25,290 bases of DNA from Holophagae bacterium (GTDB taxonomy: Bacteria; Acidobacteriota; Thermoanaerobaculia; Thermoanaerobaculales; Sulfomarinibacteraceae), in contig DAOWGJ010000095.1 in the NCBI GenBank assembly GCA_030637505.1, forward strand, positions 1 to 25,290, given 5' to 3'. Position numbers and translations under genes: made by a program. The notes below the pieces were generated by a model, which saw only the letters and a list, made by a program, of their open reading frames with translations, made no database searches and was not told the DNA's origin. Positions 7,795-14,373 of the stretch are shown here, piece by piece. Positions within the stretch are counted from its first letter, which is position 1; every line of letters begins with the position of its first letter.

Positions 7795-8856
7795 ATGAAA
7801 CGGACCTTTGACAGGCGGGGATGGATGGATCTGGGATTGGGCTTCGTGGTGGGGCTGGTAACCGTTGGGATCGCTGTGGCCGGTCTCAACGCGTTGATGG
7901 GCTGGCACCGGATTGGGGTTTGGGAGCGCACTCTCGAGCGACGGCACGTCGAGGATCTCGAGGCGCTGATGCTCCGGCAGATCGATCTCTCCAGGGAAGG
8001 GATCAAGGATGAGGACCCCCTGCCTCTGGCTCAGAAATTGGCGTTCACCGTGACCCCAACACTGTACGAGCACTACCTGGAGTACGTCATTTTTCTGCTT
8101 GAGCATAATCAGATCGACCGTTTCAATCAATTGAGAGCCGAGACCCAATACCTCAGACTCGACCTCAGCGGCGTGTCTCTTGAAGGCCTGAATCTCCAAG
8201 GCGCGGACCTTCAGGGGGCGATTCTCGAGGATGCGAATTTCAAAGGAGCGGCCCTCGAGGGAGCGTCCTTTTTCAGGGCCCGCTTGAACGGGGCCGATTT
8301 CTCGGGTGCCCAGATCGATCGAACCAATTTTTCCCAGGCAAAAATGCTCAATACGACCCTCTATCATGTCTCCGGAACTGCACCCGATTTTTCTCAAGCC
8401 ATTCTGATCAACGCCTCAATGACGGGCATTACTGGACTCCGAGACGCCCGGTTCGACTACGCCGAGCTCGCACAGTGCAATATGGAGGGCTCGACCTTCC
8501 CGGGAGCGGTGTTTGACCATGCGGATTTCACCCTGGCGTCGGCGGTCAACGTTGATTTCTCGGAGGTCGCGGGCATGAACGACGTTGTGTTCACAGGAGC
8601 CAACCTCGCCGGGACCCGGTGGAATCCAGCCAACACCGAACGTCCGTGGTTGGTTGGTTCCCAAGGGCTCGGCGGTCGGACCCTCCGGGAGCTGAAAGCT
8701 CGGGGAGGGATCCTTCATCCCGAGGAACTGCTCGAGTTGATTGATCGAGAGATCCTCCGCGGTTTTCGAGCCCAGGTTGACGAGGACCCCGAGATCACCG
8801 AAGACCAACGGGAGGCCGTGTTCTTCGATCTCTTACGGCAGTATTGGATGCGTTGA
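7795..8856 (+). CDS. Membrane-anchored pentapeptide-repeat protein
   Basis: The 353-aa protein starts at ATG 7795, with AGGAGGG at 7779-7785. Residues 1-10 are basic, 13-37 form one hydrophobic helix, and 45-115 are a predicted helical region. Residues about 120-275 are pentapeptide repeats of the A(D/N)LxG type (for example LNLQGADLQGAILEDANFKG), which fold as a right-handed quadrilateral beta-helix. The basic N-terminus suggests N-in topology with the repeat domain outside the inner membrane. The last 70 residues are acidic and helical and end QYWMR. Such repeats serve as scaffolds; no catalytic motif is seen and the target is unknown. The gene stands alone between two repeat-laden gaps. 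It is not a Qnr-type gyrase protector by architecture, since it carries a membrane anchor. Confidence 0.85.
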   Translation: MKRTFDRRGWMDLGLGFVVGLVTVGIAVAGLNALMGWHRIGVWERTLERRHVEDLEALMLRQIDLSREGIKDEDPLPLAQKLAFTVTPTLYEHYLEYVIFLLEHNQIDRFNQLRAETQYLRLDLSGVSLEGLNLQGADLQGAILEDANFKGAALEGASFFRARLNGADFSGAQIDRTNFSQAKMLNTTLYHVSGTAPDFSQAILINASMTGITGLRDARFDYAELAQCNMEGSTFPGAVFDHADFTLASAVNVDFSEVAGMNDVVFTGANLAGTRWNPANTERPWLVGSQGLGGRTLRELKARGGILHPEELLELIDREILRGFRAQVDEDPEITEDQREAVFFDLLRQYWMR

Positions 8857-8895
8857 GTGCCGAGTTTTTCTGCGGTCTGAATAAATTCGGCACTC
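8855..8895. terminator. Hairpin overlapping the stop of the pentapeptide-repeat gene
   Basis: GAGTGCCGA (8855-8863) and TCGGCACTC (8887-8895) form a perfect 9-bp stem with a 23-nt loop, beginning inside the stop codon. No U-tract follows, so intrinsic termination is not assured. A role in 3'-end protection is equally likely. Confidence 0.35.
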
Positions 8896-8915
8896 TCAAC
8901 CGTGTTCTACTCTGA

Positions 8916-9005
8916 ATGATGCACGATGACCTTCCCGCATTGGTAGAGCACTTCTACCAGCAGCACCGGAAAGAGCTCTATTCCTACGCCGTCGCAGTCT
9001 CCTGA
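8916..9005 (+). pseudogene. N-terminal fragment resembling an ECF sigma factor
   Basis: ATG ATG at 8916 opens a 29-codon frame whose product includes LPALVEHFYQQHRKELYSYA. This resembles the start of region 2 in ECF-type RNA polymerase sigma factors (a helix with Y..HR..L(Y/F).YA spacing). The frame then enters the GACGCTG module of structured element B and stops at 9003-9005. No continuation is visible in any frame before hslV. It looks like the surviving 5' end of a lost gene. The similarity is short, so the family call is provisional. Confidence 0.4.
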
Positions 9006-9283
9006 CCCTGACGCTGATATTGGACGCTGTCCACTGTCCCTCCAACAACCCCGGCCTTCGGGGTCGCTTCGCGCCCCCGCTCGGTGCATTTCCCTGAGGG
9101 GCAGCATCTCTGAAACCGGAAGGAGGACCGCCCCTCCGGAAATGACCTCGGCGGCCTACGGCGTTGGCCAACACTTGACCGCGAACGCGCTCGCCGAGGG
9201 TTGCCCGGTGTCGCCCTTCTTCGCAGCGACGGCTCGATCGGGAGTTCTGCCCGGTGAAGAGAGAGCGCACCCGGCACGCCCCG
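8988..9283. repeat. Structured intergenic element, copy B
   Basis: A short GACGCTG module (8988-9050) precedes a 233-bp core (9051-9283). Hairpin 0 is GGGG-t-CGC-TTC-GCG-c-CCCC. Hairpin 1 pairs CATTTCCCTGAGGGG (9087-9101) with CCCCTCCGGAAATG (9131-9144) around a small internal loop. The linker is 9145-9201. Hairpin 2 pairs 9202-9222 with 9256-9276 imperfectly across a 33-nt loop. The core ends CACGCCCCG, and a GTTTTGGGTGCTCT tail at 9291-9304 is shared with copy C. With the sigma fragment, this accounts for most of the 8857-9366 gap. Confidence 0.75.
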
Positions 9284-9339
9284 GTTTGAAGTTTTGGGTG
9301 CTCTTGGGTTTGAACGGCTGCAACGAGCTGACAGCTTCT

Positions 9340-9348
9340 TGATACAAT
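9340..9348 (+). promoter_or_regulatory. Candidate extended -10 promoter for hslVU
   Basis: TGA-TACAAT matches the extended -10 pattern TGnTATAAT. No convincing -35 is present at 16-18 bp. Initiation near 9355 would give a leader of about 12 nt that just includes the GGAGG at 9357-9361 before the hslV ATG at 9367. Visual match only. Confidence 0.4.
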
Positions 9349-9366
9349 GCTCGTTTGGAGGCTCGA

Positions 9367-9906
9367 ATGCACGAATGGCACCACACAACGGTGTTGGCGG
9401 TTCGCCGCGACGGCAAGGTGGCGATCGGCTCAGACGGTCAGGTCACCCTGGGTACCACGGTGATGAAACACACAGCCGCCAAGGTCCGGCCCCTGGCCGG
9501 TGGACGTGTCTTGGCGGGGTTTGCGGGGTCGGTTGCCGACGCTCTGGCCCTTTTCACACGGTTCGAGGCAAAGTTGGAAGCCTTCAGCCACAATCTCGAG
9601 CGGTCCGCGGTTGAGTTGGCGCGCGAGTGGCGCACCGACCGGGCGCTTCGTCACCTCGAAGCGATGCTGATCACCGTAGATGCGACGACGACGCTTCTGG
9701 TATCGGGCACCGGCGAGGTGCTCTCCCCCGATGACGACGTCGTCTCGGTCGGGTCCGGGGGAGGCTACGCCCTCGCGGCGGCACGAGCCCTGGTGGCCCA
9801 CACCGATCTCGAAGCCCGAGCGATTGTCGAGGAGAGTCTGAAGATCGCCGGGGGTATCGATATTTACACCAATCAACACATTACGATCGAGGAGTTGGGC
9901 TCGTGA
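9367..9906 (+). CDS. hslV: ATP-dependent protease proteolytic subunit HslV
   Basis: The 179-aa peptidase subunit forms a double hexameric ring that degrades proteins unfolded by HslU, in the cytosol. The start at ATG 9367 is set by GGAGG 5 nt upstream. The precursor MHEWHH is presumably removed to expose the catalytic N-terminal Thr of TTVLAVRRDGKVAI. SDGQVTLG replaces the more usual GDGQVTLG. GRVLAGFAGSVADALALF, ELAREWRTDRALRHLEA, VGSGGGYALAAARAL and the IYTNQHITIEELGS end are all typical. It overlaps hslU by 4 nt (GTGA), so the two subunits are translationally coupled. The short propeptide matches known Thr-protease HslV rather than the Ser-type CodW of Bacillus. Confidence 0.97.
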   Translation: MHEWHHTTVLAVRRDGKVAIGSDGQVTLGTTVMKHTAAKVRPLAGGRVLAGFAGSVADALALFTRFEAKLEAFSHNLERSAVELAREWRTDRALRHLEAMLITVDATTTLLVSGTGEVLSPDDDVVSVGSGGGYALAAARALVAHTDLEARAIVEESLKIAGGIDIYTNQHITIEELGS

Positions 9907-11234
9907 ACATGGACAATTTGACGCCCAAGGAGATTGTTGCCGAGCTGGACCGCTACATCGTCGGCCAGAACCTGGCTAAGAGGGCGGTGGCGGTGGCCCT
10001 GCGCAACCGGTGGCGCCGGCAGCAGTTGGATCCCGATCTGCGTGACGAGGTCGCGCCGAAGAACATCATCATGATGGGTCCGACCGGAGTCGGGAAGACC
10101 GAGATCGCCCGCCGCCTGGCCCGTCTGACCGAGTCTCCGTTTCTCAAGATCGAGGCATCGAAGTTCACCGAGGTCGGTTACGTCGGCCGGGACGTCGAGA
10201 GCATCGTCCGCGACCTGGTCGAAGCCGGCATTCAGATGGTCCGTGAAAACCAGACCCGCGAGGTCGAGGTTCGTGCCCAGCGCGCGGCCGAGGACCGGCT
10301 GCTTGACCTCCTGGTGGTCTCCGCCAACCTCCCGGTCGGATCCTCGCTGGAAGAGGTGCGCCGGGCGGTCAAGATCCAGTTGCGCGATGGACTGCTGGAG
10401 AATCAAGAGATTGAGCTGGAAATCACTGAACAGAAGACACCGACGGTCGAGATGTTCACTCCCCAGGGCATGGAGAGCATGGGTGTCAACTTCAAGGACA
10501 TGTTCGGGAACATCTTCGGCGGCCAGAAGAGCCAGAAACGTATGACGGTTGAAGAGGCACGGCGCATCCTCCTGGGCGAGGAGGAAGAGAAATTGATCGA
10601 TTCGTCTCAGGTCGAGGCGGAGGCCCTGCGGCGGGTAGAGAACGCCGGCATCGTCTTCCTCGATGAGATCGACAAGATCGCCACGTCGGACCGCGCCAGT
10701 GGGGGCGGCCCGGATGTTTCCCGTGAGGGGGTGCAGCGGGACCTTCTGCCGATTGTCGAGGGTACGACAGTCAATACCCGGTACGGGCCGGTCAAGACCG
10801 ACCACGTTCTGTTCATCGCCGCCGGCGCATTCCACGTCGCTCGTCCGGCCGACCTGATTCCGGAGTTGCAGGGCCGGTTTCCCATCAGGGTGGAACTCGA
10901 CGCGCTGACGGCCGATGATTTCCGGCGCATCCTGGTCGAGCCTGAGAACTCACTGATCCGTCAATACACCGAACTGATGGCCACCGAGGATCTGGAATTG
11001 GTATTCTCCGACGACGCCGTGACGGCCCTGGCGGAGATGGCTGCGGAGATCAACAACTCTGCGGAGAACATCGGGGCCCGAAGGCTCTACACCGTGCTGG
11101 AACGACTTCTGGACGACATCAGCTTTGATGCGCCGGATAGGGCCGGTGAGCGCCATGAGGTCACCGAGGAAATGGTCAAGAGTGTGCTCGGGCCTCTGGC
11201 CGCAGACCGCGATTTGGCACGGTACATCCTGTGA
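9903..11234 (+). CDS. hslU: HslVU protease ATPase subunit HslU
   Basis: The 443-aa AAA+ unfoldase feeds substrates into HslV. Walker A is GPTGVGKTEIAR (Lys65) and Walker B is IVFLDEIDKIA near residues 249-258. GYVGRDVESIVRDL supplies the pore-loop region (GYVG). RFPIRVEL and GARRLYTVLERLL are sensor-side elements. The C-terminal DRDLARYIL matches the tail that docks into HslV and activates it. Residues about 110-235 form the I domain. GTG 9903 is preferred to ATG 9909, since AGGAG at 9890-9894 is 8 nt before the GTG and the GTGA overlap couples it to hslV. Its TGA stop overlaps the next start codon by one base. Confidence 0.97.
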   Translation: MNMDNLTPKEIVAELDRYIVGQNLAKRAVAVALRNRWRRQQLDPDLRDEVAPKNIIMMGPTGVGKTEIARRLARLTESPFLKIEASKFTEVGYVGRDVESIVRDLVEAGIQMVRENQTREVEVRAQRAAEDRLLDLLVVSANLPVGSSLEEVRRAVKIQLRDGLLENQEIELEITEQKTPTVEMFTPQGMESMGVNFKDMFGNIFGGQKSQKRMTVEEARRILLGEEEEKLIDSSQVEAEALRRVENAGIVFLDEIDKIATSDRASGGGPDVSREGVQRDLLPIVEGTTVNTRYGPVKTDHVLFIAAGAFHVARPADLIPELQGRFPIRVELDALTADDFRRILVEPENSLIRQYTELMATEDLELVFSDDAVTALAEMAAEINNSAENIGARRLYTVLERLLDDISFDAPDRAGERHEVTEEMVKSVLGPLAADRDLARYIL

Positions 11235-12322
11235 TGCCCCGCGCTACACGGATGGGGGTCGTGCTGCTTCTGCTGGCGGGTTTCGCGGCTGAGACGGGCT
11301 GTGGCCGGAAGGGGCCGCCGCTACCCCCCGAACTCCGGGTTGCCGATACGACCCGTGACCTGCAGGTAGTCCAGGACGAAGGGACGGCCCGTCTCAAGTG
11401 GTCCTATCCCCAAATGACCACTGCCGGTGGACCGCTGCCCGATCTCGAGTCGGTCGAGGTTTGGCGGGCCGAGGTGCCCCTGGCCCAGGAACCGCCGGCA
11501 GGAACAACGGCCAGGGATCGCCAGGCCAGGTGGAGCCTTTTGGAGGGACGTGGAGAGATCATCGCCCGACTGGAGGGTGAGGGTTTGGACCTGGCGACCC
11601 GCGGTTCGAATCTGGAACTCGAGGACGAGCTGGATCGTTGGCTGTCGCCGGCAGAAGAAGAGGAGTCGGGTGAGATCGTCGTCTGGTATGCGGTTCGGAG
11701 CGTGTGCTGCCGTGGTCGGACATCGGAGTATTCCAACATTGTCCGACTGATCCCCAAGGCTGCTCCCCCGGCTCCGGACGGGTTTGAGGTCACGGCCGAG
11801 AGGGACGGACCTCATCTCCAGTGGATTCCCGTCGAGGGCCGCCGAGTGCAGGTCGAGCGCTCCGACGACGGACAGCGGTGGACGGTTGTCAACCCCTCGC
11901 CCCTCACCGATTCCGCCTGGGTTGATGTTGGGGTGGCCCAGGAGCACGTGTGGTTCTATCGTTTGCGTTCGGTCACCGCAGCTGCGGACGGGACAGTCCT
12001 CCGGATGGGTGCGCCGGGCCCGCCGGTCCAATTGGATTTTCCTGACCTCTATCCTCCGGATGCTCCGGTCGATCTGGTCTGTCTTCCTGAAGGTGGCCGG
12101 GTGCGGCTTCGCTGGCGGGCTGCCGACGGGGCCACGGGTTATTCGATCGAGCGCCGAGCCGGTCAGGAAGAGGCCGAGGTGCTGGCAGAGGCGGTCAGGG
12201 AGGTCTTCTTCCTGGATGAAACGCCGCCGACCGGCAACGTGACCTACACGGTTCACGCCGTCGATGATGCCGGCAACCATTCGACGGAGTCCCACTGCCG
12301 GACGATTGTGGAGGCGCCGTGA
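11234..12322 (+). CDS. Lipoprotein with LptM-like N-terminus and fibronectin type III repeats
   Basis: The 362-aa protein begins with a hydrophobic signal (residues 7-19) and a Cys at 23. The context ETGC is atypical for a lipobox, but the following CGRKGPPLPP matches the CGxKGPLxxP signature of LptM (YifL)-type lipopeptides. After that come about three fibronectin-III-like beta-sandwich units: about 33-155 (with a long insert), 160-270, and 273-362. The first ends YSNIVRLIP and the third carries VRLRWRAADGATGYSIERR and YTVHAVDDAGN. It is likely anchored in a membrane facing the periplasm; the partner is unknown. ATG 11234 overlaps the hslU stop (TGATG). dapF follows after a repeat-bearing gap. 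In Enterobacteria lptM also sits directly upstream of dapF. Confidence 0.75.
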   Translation: MPRATRMGVVLLLLAGFAAETGCGRKGPPLPPELRVADTTRDLQVVQDEGTARLKWSYPQMTTAGGPLPDLESVEVWRAEVPLAQEPPAGTTARDRQARWSLLEGRGEIIARLEGEGLDLATRGSNLELEDELDRWLSPAEEEESGEIVVWYAVRSVCCRGRTSEYSNIVRLIPKAAPPAPDGFEVTAERDGPHLQWIPVEGRRVQVERSDDGQRWTVVNPSPLTDSAWVDVGVAQEHVWFYRLRSVTAAADGTVLRMGAPGPPVQLDFPDLYPPDAPVDLVCLPEGGRVRLRWRAADGATGYSIERRAGQEEAEVLAEAVREVFFLDETPPTGNVTYTVHAVDDAGNHSTESHCRTIVEAP

Positions 12323-12330
12323 TGGGATGG

Positions 12331-12406
12331 TTGAGCTCTCAGCTGTCAGCTCTCAGCTATCAGCCCAGTCACGTGCAAGACTCAGAGAATAGCCACAAAA
12401 AGGCAC
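12331..12406. repeat. AGCTNTCAGC hexamer tract plus a MITE-like end
   Basis: AGCTCTCAGCTGTCAGC units (12331-12362) run into GCCCAGTCACGTGCAAGACT (12363-12382). That segment matches the left terminal repeat of the 212-bp MITE-like element (22819-22838) at 15 of 20 positions. A further 18-nt stretch, ATAGCCACAAAAAGGCAC (12389-12406), recurs exactly, inverted, at 24051-24068. The body differs from the 212-bp elements, so this is a relative or a broken copy. Confidence 0.55.
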
Positions 12407-12479
12407 AAAGAGGCATAAAAAGGGAATCCATTCACCCCTTTGGACCATTGTTCTGGAGCGCGGGGCAGGAACCGGCACC

Positions 12480-12547
12480 AGGCCGAAGGCCTGCCGCGGC
12501 GAAGCCGTGGGGGCTCCGAAGGAGTCCTGTGCGGGCGCCGCCCCGCA
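12480..12547 (+). repeat. Array of GAA-triloop hairpins upstream of dapF
   Basis: Four hairpins stand in a row. AGGCC-GAA-GGCCT occupies 12480-12492. CCGCGGC-GAA-GCCGTGG (12494-12510) and GGGCTCC-GAA-GGAGTCC (12511-12527) each contain one G-U pair if read as plus-strand RNA. TGCGGG-CGCCGC-CCCGCA occupies 12530-12547. The array ends 30 nt before the dapF start. It could be a leader structure or another repeat family; only one copy is in the window. Confidence 0.6.
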
Positions 12548-12577
12548 TTGGGGCACCCGACCATTGCGAGCAGCTCA

Positions 12578-13390
12578 GTGGCTGACGACGCCCTCTGGCT
12601 CATGGAAGGAGCGGGGAACGACTTTCTGCTGGGCATTGGCTCTTGGAGTGGTCGTCTGGCTTCGGATTCGAGTTTGGTGGCCCGTTTGTGCAGACGGCAT
12701 CGGGGCATTGGGGCCGACGGGACGTTGGCTGTCGAGGTCGTTGGAGACGCACGTGTAAGACTGCATTATCGCAACTCGGACGGAACCCGGGCACGATTCT
12801 GTGCCAATGGCACGCGGTGCGCGGCGCTGGCGGCCGTTCGGCTGCTCGATGTACCCTCCGAGCTGGTAGTGATGACGGACTGGGCGGAGATTCCGGCCCG
12901 TGTGGAAGGAGGGCAGGTCGCACTTCGCCTTCCGACGCCGGGGCCGGCTGAGCAAAAGGTGTTCGATGCGGCCGGCCGAACGTGGACCGGTATCGTGATC
13001 GAGGTCGGTGTGCCCCATCTGGTGATTCGAGTCGACGACGTTGCAGATGGATCTTTCTCAGACACGGCGTCCCAGCTGCGTCGGCACCCTGGGCTGGGCC
13101 CGGAGGGCGGCAATGTCAGTTTTTTCGAGCGGCATTCAGACGGAACAATCGGGCTTCGTACCTTCGAGCGCGGTGTCGAGGGCGAGACGCTGTGCTGCGG
13201 TTCGGCGGTCGTTGCTGCCGGTCTGATCGAAATGGCGGATCGGGGCATCGATCGGGTCAGGGTCCGTCCGGCCTCGGGTGATGTGATGACCGTCGAGGAT
13301 TTGGGAACGGGTTTCGGCCTGACTGGGCCGGCTCGGTTTATTGCTGAGGTGAGGCCGGTTGAGACTGGAAACCGGACACTGGAAACTTGA
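12578..13390 (+). CDS. dapF: Diaminopimelate epimerase
   Basis: DapF interconverts LL- and meso-diaminopimelate for lysine and peptidoglycan synthesis, without cofactor. The two catalytic Cys are in the ARFCANGTRC and GETLCCGSAVVAAG contexts; MEGAGNDFLLG and RRHRGIGADG are the other family motifs. Aligning the MEGAGNDF motif with MxGxGNDF of other DapFs leaves about eight residues before it. That favours GTG 12578 (270 aa) over ATG 12602, although no strong ribosome-binding site is seen for either. An in-frame extension to 12440 exists but passes through the hairpin array and lacks family similarity. The last 10 or so residues (VETGNRTLET) are encoded by a TTTCCAGT-type repeat and look acquired. 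Confidence 0.93.
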   Translation: MADDALWLMEGAGNDFLLGIGSWSGRLASDSSLVARLCRRHRGIGADGTLAVEVVGDARVRLHYRNSDGTRARFCANGTRCAALAAVRLLDVPSELVVMTDWAEIPARVEGGQVALRLPTPGPAEQKVFDAAGRTWTGIVIEVGVPHLVIRVDDVADGSFSDTASQLRRHPGLGPEGGNVSFFERHSDGTIGLRTFERGVEGETLCCGSAVVAAGLIEMADRGIDRVRVRPASGDVMTVEDLGTGFGLTGPARFIAEVRPVETGNRTLET

Positions 13391-13403
13391 AACTGGATTT
13401 TCC
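13363..13403. repeat. ACTGGAAAC (TTTCCAGT) simple repeat at the dapF 3' end
   Basis: ACTGGAAAC-type units repeat three to four times across the dapF stop codon. The inverted form, TTTCCAGTTTCCAGTTTC, lies at 23103-23120 upstream of the sirtuin gene. Confidence 0.6.
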
Positions 13404-13590
13404 AGGGGATCGACGGGTCTCACGGGGTCAGAAACAGCGGCCGAGGCAGGTACAGGATGCAGGATCAGGAGCAGATGGCAGTTCCCGTGAGGTCGCATTG
13501 GGGCGTTTGCTTCCTGAGGGAGACAGAGAGAACGGGGGATGAGAGGAACGGCAATGCGGGGCAATATCCCAACGGCCGTAATTGCCAATC
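13404..13590. other. Gene-free stretch after dapF
   Basis: I see no gene, terminator or clear promoter here. It contains a degenerate CAGGAT(G/C) run near 13446-13475 and a weak GGGTC repeat near 13411-13430. Together with copy C of the structured element, this fills the 13391-13863 gap. Confidence 0.4.
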
Positions 13591-13826
13591 CCGGCCTTCG
13601 GGGTCGCCTGGCGGCACCCCCGCTCGGTGCATTTCCTCAAGAGGCAGCATTGTTCGCAGTGGGGGAAGAATCGCCTCTTGAGGAAAAGACCTCGGCGGCC
13701 TACGGCTTCAGCCAACACTCGATTGCCGAGGGTGTCGCCGTGGATTGCCCGGCAAGGCATTCTTCGCAGCGCCTTCGTTGGTGGTGAGGTCTGCCGGGTG
13801 AAGAATGCCATGCCCGGCACGTCCCG
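13591..13826. repeat. Structured intergenic element, copy C
   Basis: The 236-bp core lacks the GACGCTG module. Hairpin 0 is GGGG-t-CGC-CTG-GCG-gca-CCCC. Hairpin 1 has perfect 14-nt arms TTTCCTCAAGAGGC (13632-13645) and GCCTCTTGAGGAAA (13673-13686), different from copy A but still fully paired. The 59-nt linker (13687-13745) is close to that of copy A. Hairpin 2 pairs TGCCCGGCAAGGCATTCTTC (13746-13765) with GAAGAATGCCATGCCCGGCA (13800-13819), 18 of 20 matching, around a 34-nt loop. It lies 37 nt beyond the stop of pgpA on the opposite strand. Confidence 0.8.
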
Positions 13827-13863
13827 GTTCGGCGTTTTGGGTGCTCTCGGAGTTGTGTGCGAG

Positions 13864-14373
13864 TCACATTATCAGAAAGGCTAAATACGGCCGGATGAGA
13901 GCCAGCACGATTCCGGCGAATAATCCGGCCAGAAGATCATCCGCCATCACGCCCAGCGCGCCGTGGAGCCGCTCCAGACGCCGGATGGGCCAGGGCTTGA
14001 GGATGTCGAAGAAGCGAAAGAGCAGGAATCCCGCTCCTGTAAAAACAACCATTTCGAGGTGGGTTGCGGCCGCCCAAAGGGGCAGGGCGCAACCGTAGGT
14101 CAGCCACTGACCGGCGACCTCATCGATCACGACGGGGCCGGGGTCTGAGTTTCCGCGGCGTGTGATCTCGGCGGCAGATGCCCAGAATCCGACAATGACG
14201 GCCACAGTGATCATGGTTGTGGTCGCGACCGCCAACCACGGCGAGTTCAGCAGGCCCCAGGCGACAAACAGCCAGATGAGGCTCGCCGGCAGCGAACCCG
14301 CCGTCGTTCCAGGCGCCGGTAGGCGATCGCCAAGGCCGAAGGTCGTGGCGATATTGAAGGCGAGTTTGTCCAT
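13864..14373 (-). CDS. pgpA: Phosphatidylglycerophosphatase A
   Basis: This 169-aa integral membrane enzyme removes phosphate from phosphatidylglycerophosphate to give phosphatidylglycerol. The N-terminal motif FGLGDRLPAPGTTAGSLPA (about residues 12-30) and DPGPVVIDEVAGQW are diagnostic. Several hydrophobic helices follow (for example SPWLAVATTTMITVAVIVGF and the C-terminal LLAGLFAGIVLALI). ATG 14373 is chosen because AAGGAG lies about 6 nt before it; a longer frame to 14442 lies inside mpl. The start overlaps the mpl stop by one base (TGATG on the minus strand), so translation is coupled. Structured element C lies just past its 3' end. Confidence 0.93.
   Translation of the reverse strand: MDKLAFNIATTFGLGDRLPAPGTTAGSLPASLIWLFVAWGLLNSPWLAVATTTMITVAVIVGFWASAAEITRRGNSDPGPVVIDEVAGQWLTYGCALPLWAAATHLEMVVFTGAGFLLFRFFDILKPWPIRRLERLHGALGVMADDLLAGLFAGIVLALIRPYLAFLIM

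Noticed and set aside
12440..12577. N-terminal extension of DapF
   Set aside because: The in-frame codons cross the hairpin array and have no similarity to the family; the conserved GNDF motif places the start near 12578.
6663..13650. Short minus-strand frames sharing PL(R/E)EMHRAG in all three structured elements
   Set aside because: The shared peptide comes from the conserved nucleotide block around hairpin 0 and hairpin 1. Arms vary by base-pair compensation rather than by synonymous change, and frames start and stop at different places, so they are probably not genes.
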